Part shown: piece by piece, positions 1-7,476 of the stretch
Layout: every line of letters starts with the position of its first letter
How positions within the stretch are numbered: the first letter of the stretch is position 1
Source: Burkholderiales bacterium
Lineage (GTDB): Bacteria; Pseudomonadota; Gammaproteobacteria; Burkholderiales; SG8-39
DNA length: 17,068 bases
Reading direction: 5' to 3'
NCBI GenBank assembly: GCA_919902965.1
Contig: CAKKSJ010000385.1
Span: 1 to 17,068, forward strand
Made by a program: the position numbers and the translations under genes
The notes under the pieces: generated by a model
Told to the model about the DNA's origin: nothing
The model's database searches: none
The model's input: the letters and a program-made list of their open reading frames with translations, nothing else

Positions 1-2
1 CC

Positions 3-617
3 GCCCCCTTCGGCAGCGCCGGGGTGCTGCCGATCGCGTGGATGTATATCGCCCTGCTCGGGCGCGAGGGCATGGCCGCGGCGAGCGCAGCGGCCATCCT
101 GAACGCGAACTATGTGGCCAGGCGCCTGGCGCCGCATTATCCCGTGCTCTACAGCGGGCAGGCCGGTCTGGTCGCGCACGAGTGCGTGCTCGACCTGCGG
201 CCGCTGCGGGAGGCGAGCGGCATCAGCGCAGAGGATGTAGCCAAGCGGCTGATCGACTACGGCTTTCACGCGCCCACGCTGTCGTTTCCGGTTGCGGGCA
301 CGCTGATGGTCGAACCCACCGAAAGCGAATCGAAGGCGGAGCTGGACCGCTTCATCGACGCCATGATAGCCATACGCGAAGAAATTCGCGCGGTGGCAGA
401 AGGCGGATTGGACCACGAAGACAATCCGCTCAAAAACGCGCCGCACACCGCGGCGATGGTGTGCGCGGATGAATGGCCGCATCGTTATGGGCGCGAGCTG
501 GCGGCCTATCCGCTGGCGGAATTGCGCGCGCACAAGTACTGGCCGCCGGTGGGGCGTGCCGACAACGTCTACGGCGACCGCAACCTGGTCTGCGTCCTTC
601 CGCCGGAGCCGCACTGA
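3..617 (+). CDS. gcvP: Glycine dehydrogenase (decarboxylating), P-protein, C-terminal part
   Basis: P-protein of the glycine cleavage system. It uses PLP to decarboxylate glycine and passes the aminomethyl group to lipoylated GcvH. The gene enters from outside the window, so about 204 C-terminal residues are visible and the PLP lysine region is not. The reading starts with APFGSAGVLPIAWMY, followed by AILNANYVARRL, GLVAHECVLDLRPL, AKRLIDYGFHAPT, SFPVAGTLMVEPTESESKAE, DNPLKNAPHT and YGDRNLVCV. From memory these align end to end with E. coli GcvP, including the usual C-terminus. The stop is TGA at 615-617. No gcvT or gcvH lies downstream, so gcvP is the last gene of its operon here or stands alone. 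Confidence 0.97.
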   Translation, partial: APFGSAGVLPIAWMYIALLGREGMAAASAAAILNANYVARRLAPHYPVLYSGQAGLVAHECVLDLRPLREASGISAEDVAKRLIDYGFHAPTLSFPVAGTLMVEPTESESKAELDRFIDAMIAIREEIRAVAEGGLDHEDNPLKNAPHTAAMVCADEWPHRYGRELAAYPLAELRAHKYWPPVGRADNVYGDRNLVCVLPPEPH

Positions 618-628
618 CAGGAATCTGC

Positions 629-665
629 GCAGACATCTGTGCGGACATCTGTGCCGGACGTCTGG
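629..665. repeat. Short tandem repeat, three units of about 12 bp
   Basis: Just after the gcvP stop, GCAGACATCTGT (629-640) is followed by GCGGACATCTGT (641-652) and a diverged third unit, GCCGGACGTCTGG (653-665). Each unit has a near-palindromic GACATCT/GACGTCT core. It sits between gcvP and the GST gene, 68 bp before the GST start, so a regulatory role is possible but unproven. Confidence 0.5.
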
Positions 666-732
666 CGTGGTGCGAAACGCGCGCAGATATTACAATGGAA
701 TGCACACGGCAATTCAGCTCCGAGGTGCAGGC

Positions 733-1464
733 ATGATCTATGAACTCTATTACTGGCCCGGCATACAGGGCCGCGGCGAATTCGTGCGTCTGGCCCTCGA
801 GGAAGCGGGGGCGGAATACATCGACATCGCGCTGTTGCCGGAGGAGCAGGGCGGCGGTGTGACGGCGATGATGAAATTCCTCGATGACCCTATGCTTGCG
901 CATCCGCCGTTCGCGCCGCCTTTTCTGAAAGCAGGCCGCAGGCTCGTCGCGCAAACCGCGAACGTCCTGCTATTTCTCGGCGCGCGGCTGGCGCTGGCGC
1001 CGCGCGATGCCGGCGGCCGCCTGTGGACGCATCAATTGCAACTCACCCTGGGCGATTTCGTGAACGAGATTCACGATACCCATCACCCTATCGGCGGCGG
1101 GCTCTACTACGAAGAGCAGAAAGCGGAAGCCAAACGCCGCAGCCGCGATTTTCTCGACTATCGCCTGCCCAAGTTCCTCGGCTATTTCGAGCGCGTGATC
1201 GAGCGCAACGCGGACAGCGGCAAATGGCTGGTCGGCAAGCGCCTGAGCTACGTCGATCTGTCCATGGCCCAGGTGCTCGCTGGGCTGCGCTATGCGTTTC
1301 CGCTGGCGAGCAGGAAAGCGCTGCGCCCCTGCCCGCGGCTGCGCGCGCTGCACGACGCGGTGTTTGCCCGCCCGCGCATCAAGCGCTATGTCGCCTCGGG
1401 GCGGCGGCTGGCGTTCAATAACGACGGGATATTCCGGCGTTATCCGGAACTGGACGCAAAATAG
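733..1464 (+). CDS. Glutathione S-transferase-like protein
   Basis: A 243-residue protein with GST architecture. The thioredoxin-like N-domain begins MIYELYYWPGIQGRGEFVRLALEEAG, where a Tyr near residue 6-7 is in the place of the glutathione-activating tyrosine of alpha/mu/pi/sigma GSTs. The QTANVLLFLG stretch near residues 76-85 stands where GSTs have the Q-S-x-A-I-x-R-Y-L glutathione-binding motif. The helical C-domain contains GKWLVGKRLSYVDLSMAQVL, the usual N-capping/folding motif. The ATG at 733 has GAGG at 722-725, 7 nt upstream, whereas the reading frame further upstream (from 469) overlaps gcvP. A TACAAT hexamer at 691-696 could be a -10 box, but no good -35 goes with it. Soluble detoxification or conjugation is the family role; the substrate is unknown. 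Confidence 0.88.
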   Translation: MIYELYYWPGIQGRGEFVRLALEEAGAEYIDIALLPEEQGGGVTAMMKFLDDPMLAHPPFAPPFLKAGRRLVAQTANVLLFLGARLALAPRDAGGRLWTHQLQLTLGDFVNEIHDTHHPIGGGLYYEEQKAEAKRRSRDFLDYRLPKFLGYFERVIERNADSGKWLVGKRLSYVDLSMAQVLAGLRYAFPLASRKALRPCPRLRALHDAVFARPRIKRYVASGRRLAFNNDGIFRRYPELDAK

Positions 1465-1538
1465 GCGCGGCTACCGGTATCATTGCGGCTGTTACAGCAG
1501 CTGGTATTTCCTGTTGATTTTTCCAGATGGAGATTTGC

Positions 1539-2108
1539 ATGCCCGAATCCTTGTTTGATGCTCTCGCCGCAGGTGATCTTGGTCGCACGCGCGATCTGCT
1601 GGCGGCCGGCGCCGATTGCAGCCAGCGCAACGCTGATGGCGCCACGGCGCTGATGCTGGCTGCGCATGCCGGCAATCTCGACCTGGTGAATGCCCTGATT
1701 GCCGCCGGCGCGGACGTGAATGCCACGGACGAGCGCGGCTGGGGCCCCCTGATGAAAGCTGTCTACAACGCCGATCTCGATCGCGGCTTTGCCGAGGTGG
1801 CGCAAGTCCTGATCGATGCAGGCGCGAATGTGGAAGCGCCCATCGGCTACGGCGTGCGGCCGCTGATGCTGGCCGCGGGCTACGGCGAGACCGCGGTTGT
1901 GCAGACCCTGCTGGACGCGGGTGCCGACGTGCTCGCGCGCAACGAGGGTGGACTCACCGCGCTGATGATGGTCAAGCAAAAGCATTATGTCGATGTCATC
2001 AATCTGCTGCACGAGGCGGAGCGTGAGGCCGGCGTGGGCGAGGGCAGCTGCTCGACCAAGAATGCGCCCGGGTCGAATGTCGTCACCTTTCTCAAGCCGA
2101 AAAAGTGA
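1539..2108 (+). CDS. Ankyrin-repeat protein
   Basis: A 189-residue protein made almost entirely of ankyrin repeats of about 33 residues: LFDALAAGDLGRTRDLLAAGAD, then GATALMLAAHAGNLDLVNALIAAGADVN, WGPLMKAVYNADL...VAQVLIDAGANV, RPLMLAAGYGETAVVQTLLDAGADV and LTALMMVKQKHYVDVINLLHEA. That is four to five repeats, then a polar tail ending FLKPKK. There is no signal peptide or enzymatic domain, so it is presumably a protein-interaction module of unknown partner. The start at 1539 is preferred over the in-frame ATG at 1527 because GGAG (1529-1532) lies 6 nt before it. The stop overlaps the GTG of the TspO-like remnant (GTGA, 2105-2108), which suggests translational coupling in the ancestor. Confidence 0.88.
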   Translation: MPESLFDALAAGDLGRTRDLLAAGADCSQRNADGATALMLAAHAGNLDLVNALIAAGADVNATDERGWGPLMKAVYNADLDRGFAEVAQVLIDAGANVEAPIGYGVRPLMLAAGYGETAVVQTLLDAGADVLARNEGGLTALMMVKQKHYVDVINLLHEAEREAGVGEGSCSTKNAPGSNVVTFLKPKK

Positions 2109-2236
2109 GCGCGTCGACGCGCAAGCGCGACAGCGTCGGATTTGCTGTTTTCCTCGCGCTGTGCCTCGCCGTTTCCGCCATCGGCGGCGCGGCGACGGCG
2201 AGCAGCGTCGGCGCTATTGCGCCTCAATTGATTTGA
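2105..2236 (+). pseudogene. Truncated TspO/MBR-like membrane protein (N-terminal remnant)
   Basis: A 43-codon frame starting with GTG that overlaps the ankyrin stop by four bases (GTGA). It reads VSASTRKRDSVGFAVFLALC, then LAVSAIGGAATASSVG, then AIAPQLI and a TGA. The basic start, single hydrophobic helix and AIGGAATASSVG ending resemble the first transmembrane helix of TspO (tryptophan-rich sensory protein) as I recall it. In that family a WY-x-x-L-x-K-P-x-x-x-P-P segment should follow, and here the frame stops instead. One frame over, RYCASID follows at the expected place, so a frameshift is possible, but no further TspO helices appear before 2434. It could also be a genuine one-helix peptide. 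The TspO identity is inferred from a short stretch. Confidence 0.45.
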
Positions 2237-2433
2237 TCGGCGCCATGCGGAAGGTCGAACGCGGCGTCCTCCCCTGCGCAGAACCGGACCGCCGGCATCC
2301 CGATACCCTGTCGAGAATTGTCGACGGCCGACGCGGTTTTTGGTTACCATCACGTTGCATGAATTTTGAAATGTCAGCTTAGCCCGCTTTTGCAACCCTC
2401 ATCGCAGCCGCTGCGCCCAGGCACTCGCAATCC
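2237..2433. other. Gap between the TspO-like remnant and the DUF349 gene
   Basis: About 200 bp without a supportable gene. A frame continuing to 2382 has no recognisable family. I see no convincing -35/-10 pair and no Shine-Dalgarno sequence before 2434. The small element TGTCGAGAATTGTCGAC contains a GTCGA/TCGAC inverted repeat. This is probably decayed coding sequence plus the promoter region of the DUF349 gene. Confidence 0.4.
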
Positions 2434-5250
2434 ATGATCGCCAATCCGTTTTCACGCACCAGCTTGCACAAGAACGCCGATCCGGCACAGCGGCTTGTCG
2501 GCGTCGATGCGCTGCCGCAGGATTCGGACGAGCTTGCGCAACTGATTGCCTCCGACCCTGCGCCGCAGGTGCGCATCGCCGCAGCGCGGCGCTGCAAGGC
2601 CTTGGCCGTGCTCGCACCTGCCTGGGAAGCGGAGGCCGATGCCGACGTACGGCTAGCGCTGGCCTCCGCCCTGGGCGAGGCGCTGGCGCAGGCGCAGGAC
2701 AGCGCGCTCGCGCAGGCACTGCTCGCCGCGGACAAGTGCACGGACGCGATGCGGATCGAAGTGGCGCGCCGCTCGCAAGACCCCGAACGGCGCCACGCGG
2801 CGATCGCAGCCATGCGCGATGAAGCCGCCCTGGTCGAGCTTGCGCTGCTCGCCGAGCATGCGGAGACGCGCATGGCGGCGGCGCAGCGCGTGCAGGCGCT
2901 CGACGGACTGCGCCGGCTCGCGGACGCGGCGAAGAGCAAGGACCATGGTGTTGCGCGCCTGGCGCGACAGCGCATGGATGCGATCAAACATCGCCAGGAA
3001 CAGGAAGCTGAAGCCGAATCCATCATTTCTCAGCTCGAATCACTGGCGACCGAGCCCGGACCGATACTCACCGCGGTGATCGAACTCAACCGCCGCTGGC
3101 AGGCGCTGGACCCCGACGGGGAAAGCGCGCGTATGGCGCGCTGCGAGCATGCGCGCCAGGCGATTCAGGCCCGCTTCGAGCGCGAACAGGCTGAACAGCG
3201 CGCGCGCGCGCAGTTCGAGCGTGAGCTGAACGAATACCTGAAGGCGCTGGAAAAGGAAATGCCCGACACGCCGGATGCACTGAGCGCGATGCGTTCCCGG
3301 CTTTCACTCCTGCGCGATGAAGCAGGCGGGCGCAGCGATGAGGCGGCGCTGCAGCGGCTCGAGCAGGCGCAGAGCACGATCGCGCGGTGGGAAGGGGAAA
3401 TCGAGGGGCTCGCCGCTGCGCTCGCACTGACGCTCGAAGCCGAGCAGCTCGCTGCGGGGACGTCGATAGACCACGCGGAGCTGCCGGCGCGCTGGCAGGC
3501 ACTGGCACGCACGATACGCACAGCGGAACTGACGCGGCGCTTCGAAGCCGCAATGACGACCGTGGAACAGCGCCGTCTGACACAGATCCAGGCCACACTA
3601 CAGGAAGCCAATGCGGCACGGCAGCAGGTGCATGCCTTGCTGCACATCGCGGAGCAGGCGCTGGCCGCGGGCCAGGTGCAGGCCGCGCGCGCGGCTGCCG
3701 ACGAGATCAGGGCGCTGAAGAGCGGGGCTGGCGCATTGCCGAAACCGACCACGCAGCGTCTGAGTCGACTGGTGCAGCAACTGGTGGATCTTGAGCGCTG
3801 GGAATCGTTCGGCCAGCAGAACGCACGCGTCCAGTTGTGCGAACGCGCCGAAGCCGCCGCGGCGCAGACCTTGGATGCGGCGAAACTCGCGCTTGAAGTG
3901 CAGAAGCTGCGCAGCGAATGGAAGGCGCTGGATCAACAGCATGCGGGTGTGCCCAAGGCGCTGTGGGAGCGCTTCGATGGCGCCTGCGAAAAGGCCTACG
4001 CGCCGGCGGCCAGATATTTTTCGGAACTCGCAGCGCAAAGAAAGGCAGCGCGCAGGCAGCGCGAAGAGTACATCGCAGCAGCAGCTGAGCAAGTGCCGGC
4101 GCTGCTGACGGAGCCGCTCGATTGGCGCGCGATCGAACGCTGGATGCGCGAAACCGAGCGCGGCTGGCGTGAAGGCGATCTGGGCAGCGTCGATCCGGGC
4201 GCATGGAAGAAGCTCGATCAGCGTTTCAAGACGGCGCTTGCGCCGTTGCGCGAGGCCTTGTCCGCGGTGCGTGATCGCGCCAAGGCAGGGCGCCAGGCCC
4301 TGATCGACGAAGCCGCTGCGCTGGTGCCCAAAGTAATGGAGCGTGAGGTACCCTCGCAGATCAAGGCGATTCAGGCCAGATGGCAGGCGCAGGCCAAGGA
4401 GTTGTCGCTGGCGCAACGCGATGAGCGCGCGCTGTGGAAGCAGTTTCGCGCGGCCTGCGACGCGGTGTTCGATGCGCGCCAGAACAAGCGCAGGGAGGAG
4501 GACGGACGCAAGAACGCGCATCGTCAGGGGCTGAAGGACTTGTGCGTGCAAATAGAGCAACTGGCAAAGTCGGCGGACCAGGAAGATCAGGAACTGCGCG
4601 CTGCGCTGCGCGATCTGCAGGAGCAATGGAAACAGAAAGCCGGCGCGCCCGGCCCGGATCTGCACGAACTCGAATCGCGCTTTCGCAAAGGCAAAGAGTC
4701 GGTGGATTCGCTGCTGTCGGCGCGTGTGCGTACCCGCGCAGCGGCGGTGTGGCAGACGCTGGCGGCGAAAGAGCGCCTGTGCGAGGAACTGGACGCTTTG
4801 CTGCGCTCCGCTGCTGCGCCTGCCGCAAGCGGGGAGCATCCGCTCGAGGTGCAGGCGAGCGCAGCTGAGCGATGGGCAGCACTGCCTGCGCTGCCGGCCG
4901 CGTGGGAGAAAAAGATGCTGGCGCGCCGCGACGCAGGGCTTGGCGCTTTGTCCGAGGCCGGCGCAGGAGCGAAATATCTGGCGCGTATGGAGCAGGGTGC
5001 GCAGGCGCGGCGCGAAGGCCTGCTCGAACTGGAATTGCTGCTGAGTCTGGACAGCCCGCCCGAATTTCAGCAGCAGCGGCTTGCCCTGCAGGTCAGGAAA
5101 TTGAAGGAGCGCTTCAGCAGCGCGGCTAGCGTTGGCGGCGCGACTGCGGGCGAGCGGCTGCTCGAGTGGTGCGCGCAGGCGGGCGTGGCCGATGCGCTCG
5201 ACCGGCAGCGCTACGAACGGATACTCGCGCGGGTCGAGCAGGCGCGCTGA
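2434..5250 (+). CDS. DUF349 domain-containing protein, 938 aa
   Basis: A large alpha-helical, probably cytoplasmic protein rich in Ala, Arg, Glu and Gln. Residues about 20-190 look like HEAT-type helical repeats (DPAPQVRIAAARRCKAL, DADVRLALASALGEAL). From about residue 210 onward, DUF349-like units recur with a conserved W-x-A pattern followed by F..A: LNRRWQALD (about 214), LRSEWKALDQQ...LWERFDGACE (about 491), MRETERGWREGD...LDQRFKTALA (about 567), IQARWQAQAKEL...LWKQFRAACD (about 645) and LRDLQEQWKQK...LESRFRKGKE (about 724). Coiled-coil linkers separate them. The family's biochemical role is unknown to me. There is no signal peptide or membrane segment. The start at 2434 has a poor ribosome-binding site, but no better in-frame start is visible. 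Long minus-strand open frames across it are composition artefacts. Confidence 0.9.
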   Translation: MIANPFSRTSLHKNADPAQRLVGVDALPQDSDELAQLIASDPAPQVRIAAARRCKALAVLAPAWEAEADADVRLALASALGEALAQAQDSALAQALLAADKCTDAMRIEVARRSQDPERRHAAIAAMRDEAALVELALLAEHAETRMAAAQRVQALDGLRRLADAAKSKDHGVARLARQRMDAIKHRQEQEAEAESIISQLESLATEPGPILTAVIELNRRWQALDPDGESARMARCEHARQAIQARFEREQAEQRARAQFERELNEYLKALEKEMPDTPDALSAMRSRLSLLRDEAGGRSDEAALQRLEQAQSTIARWEGEIEGLAAALALTLEAEQLAAGTSIDHAELPARWQALARTIRTAELTRRFEAAMTTVEQRRLTQIQATLQEANAARQQVHALLHIAEQALAAGQVQAARAAADEIRALKSGAGALPKPTTQRLSRLVQQLVDLERWESFGQQNARVQLCERAEAAAAQTLDAAKLALEVQKLRSEWKALDQQHAGVPKALWERFDGACEKAYAPAARYFSELAAQRKAARRQREEYIAAAAEQVPALLTEPLDWRAIERWMRETERGWREGDLGSVDPGAWKKLDQRFKTALAPLREALSAVRDRAKAGRQALIDEAAALVPKVMEREVPSQIKAIQARWQAQAKELSLAQRDERALWKQFRAACDAVFDARQNKRREEDGRKNAHRQGLKDLCVQIEQLAKSADQEDQELRAALRDLQEQWKQKAGAPGPDLHELESRFRKGKESVDSLLSARVRTRAAAVWQTLAAKERLCEELDALLRSAAAPAASGEHPLEVQASAAERWAALPALPAAWEKKMLARRDAGLGALSEAGAGAKYLARMEQGAQARREGLLELELLLSLDSPPEFQQQRLALQVRKLKERFSSAASVGGATAGERLLEWCAQAGVADALDRQRYERILARVEQAR

Positions 5251-5262
5251 TTTCTCCACTGC

Positions 5263-5281
5263 GCGACGATCGGCCCGTCGC
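5263..5281. terminator. Small hairpin between convergent genes
   Basis: GCGACG (5263-5268) and CGTCGC (5276-5281) form a perfect 6-bp stem with a 7-nt loop. It lies in the 39-bp gap between the converging DUF349 and DUF1330 genes. No T-run follows on either strand, so a terminator role rests on position only. Confidence 0.25.
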
Positions 5282-5289
5282 CTCTCCCC

Positions 5290-5664
5290 TCAGGTCTGTT
5301 TCAGTTTCGAATAAGTCTCGGTGCTGGCCAGGATGACATGCTTCGATACCCCTTGCTCGCGATGCGCGTTGGCCGCGGCGTATTCGGGCGAGCCCATCAT
5401 GTCGAGAAACGCCGCGCGGCTCGGGTAACGCACCAGCACCACGTAGTCCCAGCGGTCCGCCTGCGCGTCGCCGAACGCCACGGCTTCGCCGTCTCCCGCC
5501 CATAGCACAGTGCCGCCGCGCGCCTTGATCAGCGGCATGGTCAATTCGCTGTAACGCTTGTAGGCGGCGCGGTCGCGCAGGCGCAGCAGGTTGACCATGA
5601 CCACCGGACCCGTGTCCGGCAGGCTCGCTATCAGGCCAGCGTTGATTTCCTTCGGTCCGGCCAT
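5290..5664 (-). CDS. DUF1330 family protein
   Basis: A 124-residue protein of the small dimeric alpha/beta-barrel type annotated as DUF1330. Hallmarks are PVVMVNLLRLRDRAAYKRYSE near the N-terminus, GGTVLWAGDGEAVAFGD in the middle, then WDYVVLVRYPSRAAFLDMMGSPEY. The last resembles the family's D-x-x-x-x-x-x-Y-P-s-x-x-A-f-x-x-m-x-x-s-p-x-Y motif. The start at 5664 (MAGPKE) is preferred over the in-frame ATG five codons upstream, because GAAAGGG lies 6 nt before it. Function is uncharacterised. The gene is divergent from the amidase and convergent with the DUF349 gene. Confidence 0.85.
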   Translation of the reverse strand: MAGPKEINAGLIASLPDTGPVVMVNLLRLRDRAAYKRYSELTMPLIKARGGTVLWAGDGEAVAFGDAQADRWDYVVLVRYPSRAAFLDMMGSPEYAAANAHREQGVSKHVILASTETYSKLKQT

Positions 5665-5690
5665 GGTTCGCCCTTTCAACGGTATTCGCT

Positions 5691-5716
5691 ATTGTATGCC
5701 GGCATGGCGGTACAAT
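5691..5716. promoter_or_regulatory. Divergent -10 boxes in an inverted arrangement
   Basis: ATTGTA at 5691-5696 (TACAAT on the minus strand, toward the DUF1330 gene) and TACAAT at 5711-5716 (plus, toward the amidase) form an inverted pair around the palindrome TGCCGGCA. No convincing -35 is seen for either. The plus-strand -10 would place transcription start at about 5722-5724, on or next to the first amidase ATG (5723). Confidence 0.35.
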
Positions 5717-5722
5717 TTATGC

Positions 5723-6469
5723 ATGGCTGCGCCCTATCGCATGAAATTCGTTCGCACGTTGTCGCTGTTGGTCGCGCTTGCGGCCTGTGCGCCGCTGCCG
5801 CAGCGCGCGGGTATTCCGACCGAATGGCAGGCTTCGCCGAATTTCAGCGAACGCAAACCCGGTTTCGTCATTCTTCATCACACCAGCAACGACAGCGTGG
5901 ACCAGGCATTGCGTACTCTCCTGAATCCCCTGCGTTCGGTGAGCGCCCATTATCTGGTCGGCCGCGACGGCAGGATCATCCAGCTGGTCGATGAACGCGC
6001 CCGCGCCTGGCACGCCGGGGAATCGAAATGGGGCGCGCATACCGACATCAATTCGGCATCGCTCGGCATAGAACTGGACAATAACGGACGTGAAACGTTC
6101 CCCGATGCCCAGATCGCCGCACTGCTGCGGCTATTGGCCGACATTAAGGCGCGTTACGCCATCGCCGCCGCAAACTTCGTCGGCCACGCCGATGTCGCTC
6201 CTGGACGAAAAGTGGATCCGAGCCGCTACTTTCCCTGGAAGACTCTCGCGGATCACGGTTTTGGACTGTGGTGCGATCCGCCCTATCCCCAGCCGCCCTT
6301 CCCCTTCGACGCGGCGCTGGGACTGCGCGCCCTGGGTTACGACACGGAAGACCTCGCCGCGGCGATGCGCGCATTCAAATTGCATTTTCTGTCGGAGGAC
6401 GAGGCGCAAGGGCTGGACCAGCGCGGCCGCGCGCTGCTCTACTGCCTGTACCAGAAAGCCGCCGGCTGA
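5723..6469 (+). CDS. N-acetylmuramoyl-L-alanine amidase, AmiD-like lipoprotein
   Basis: A zinc amidase (Amidase_2/PGRP fold) that cleaves the MurNAc-L-Ala bond of peptidoglycan. A lipoprotein signal is visible: MKFVRTLSLLVALAAC, with lipobox LAAC at Cys22 from this start, so a periplasmic membrane-anchored enzyme is expected. Predicted zinc ligands are His52 (VILHHTS), His155 (VGHADVAP) and Asp165 (KVDP). SAHYLVGRDGRIIQLVDE, AWHAGESKWG and SLGIELDNNG also match the family. A helical C-terminal region (about 195-245: GLRALGYDTEDLAAAMRAFKLHF) resembles the peptidoglycan-binding domain of E. coli AmiD. The 248-residue length suits AmiD. An alternative start at 5741 gives a shorter, textbook signal peptide; neither start has a good Shine-Dalgarno sequence. 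Confidence 0.88.
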   Translation: MAAPYRMKFVRTLSLLVALAACAPLPQRAGIPTEWQASPNFSERKPGFVILHHTSNDSVDQALRTLLNPLRSVSAHYLVGRDGRIIQLVDERARAWHAGESKWGAHTDINSASLGIELDNNGRETFPDAQIAALLRLLADIKARYAIAAANFVGHADVAPGRKVDPSRYFPWKTLADHGFGLWCDPPYPQPPFPFDAALGLRALGYDTEDLAAAMRAFKLHFLSEDEAQGLDQRGRALLYCLYQKAAG

Positions 6470-6485
6470 GGAGCGCAGCGGGTGA

Positions 6486-7289
6486 TCAGCGCCCCTTGAA
6501 TTTCGGCGCGCGCTTCTCGGAGAATGCCAGGACTGCTTCGTGCTGGTCCTCGGTATGCTGCGCCAGCGCCTGCATGGCAGACGCCATTTCGAGCGCAGTC
6601 GCCAGACTGGCCTGCTGCGAATCGCGCAGCAGGCGCTTGGTCAGACGCAGCGAATGCACCGGCTGTGCGGCGATGCGCCGCGCCAGGAGCAGGGCCTCCT
6701 CCATCAGTTGATCGTCGGCCACGATTTTCGACACCAGGCCGATGCGTCGCGCTTCCTTTGCTTCGACGAAATCGCCGGTAAAGGTCATCTCGCAGGCTTT
6801 GGACATGCCGACCGCGCGCGGCAGGAACCATGCGCCGCCGTCCCCGGACACCAGGCCGACGCGCAGGAAGCTCTCGGCGAAACTGGCGCTGCGCCCGGCA
6901 ATGCGTATGTCGCACATGCAGGCGAGGTCGCAGCCGGCGCCAACCGCGGCGCCGTTGACCGCAGCGATCGAAGGTGCTTCCAGGCCGTACATCGCCAGCG
7001 GTATGCGCTGGATGCCCTGCTGATAGCCGCGGCGGATATCCACCGGGGTTCCGCCGAACAGGTCGGAGCGGCCTTTCATGTGCTTCACATTGCCGCCGGA
7101 AGAGAAGCCCTTGCCCGCTCCGGTTAGAATCACACAACCGACACTCAGGTCGGCATTGATGCGCTCGGTGCATTCAACCAGTGCCTTCACGATCGCCGGC
7201 GATATCGCGTTTCGCGTCGTCGGTTCGTTCAAGGTCAGAACGACGATAGCGCCGTCCTGCTCGTATAGCACCGGGTGACTGTGGCTCAT
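6486..7289 (-). CDS. Enoyl-CoA hydratase/isomerase (crotonase) family protein 1
   Basis: A 267-residue crotonase-fold protein acting on acyl-CoA thioesters. Oxyanion-hole segments are GKGFSSGGNVK (residues 59-69) and NGAAVGAGCDLACMCD (112-127). The C-terminus QHEAVLAFSEKRAPKFKGR is typical. Against rat mitochondrial crotonase, the first catalytic Glu (GCEL) is Asp121. The second position is Phe141 in ESFLRVG, and an Asp occurs at 150 in SGDGGAWFLPR. Classical syn-hydration is therefore uncertain, and isomerase or another crotonase chemistry is possible. The ATG at 7289 has AAGGA 8 nt upstream and is preferred over the in-frame TTG at 7295. It is divergent from the acyl-CoA dehydrogenase operon and probably part of the same pathway. 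Confidence 0.9.
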   Translation of the reverse strand: MSHSHPVLYEQDGAIVVLTLNEPTTRNAISPAIVKALVECTERINADLSVGCVILTGAGKGFSSGGNVKHMKGRSDLFGGTPVDIRRGYQQGIQRIPLAMYGLEAPSIAAVNGAAVGAGCDLACMCDIRIAGRSASFAESFLRVGLVSGDGGAWFLPRAVGMSKACEMTFTGDFVEAKEARRIGLVSKIVADDQLMEEALLLARRIAAQPVHSLRLTKRLLRDSQQASLATALEMASAMQALAQHTEDQHEAVLAFSEKRAPKFKGR

Positions 7290-7387
7290 GCTCAATGTCC
7301 TTTATGGCTAGGGCTTGCTTGCGCGAACTATGCTGCGGCGGCCGGGTTGCCGGGGTCGCGCTTCATCAGTCGAACGGATTTTACCTT

Positions 7388-7416
7388 TTGCGCCGCTGCG
7401 ATGTCTCGGATATATT
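7388..7416 (+). promoter_or_regulatory. Candidate promoter of the acyl-CoA dehydrogenase operon
   Basis: TTGCGC (7388-7393), a 17-bp spacer and TATATT (7411-7416) give a sigma70-like pair with a weak -35 and a good -10. It would start transcription near 7423, leaving a leader of about 54 nt before the ATG at 7477. It is the most AT-rich spot in this divergent intergenic region. I see no clear operator palindrome. Confidence 0.35.
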
Positions 7417-7476
7417 GGCCGCGTCAGGTTTGGACCGGCGCAGTAGCGGCGGTCGCGGAATTATGCGGGAGTAGAC

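Noticed and set aside
3598..5259. 553-codon open frame on the minus strand inside the DUF349 gene
   Set aside because: Arg/Leu/Gln-rich composition typical of an antisense frame in GC-rich DNA, no family motif, and entirely opposite a well-supported gene.
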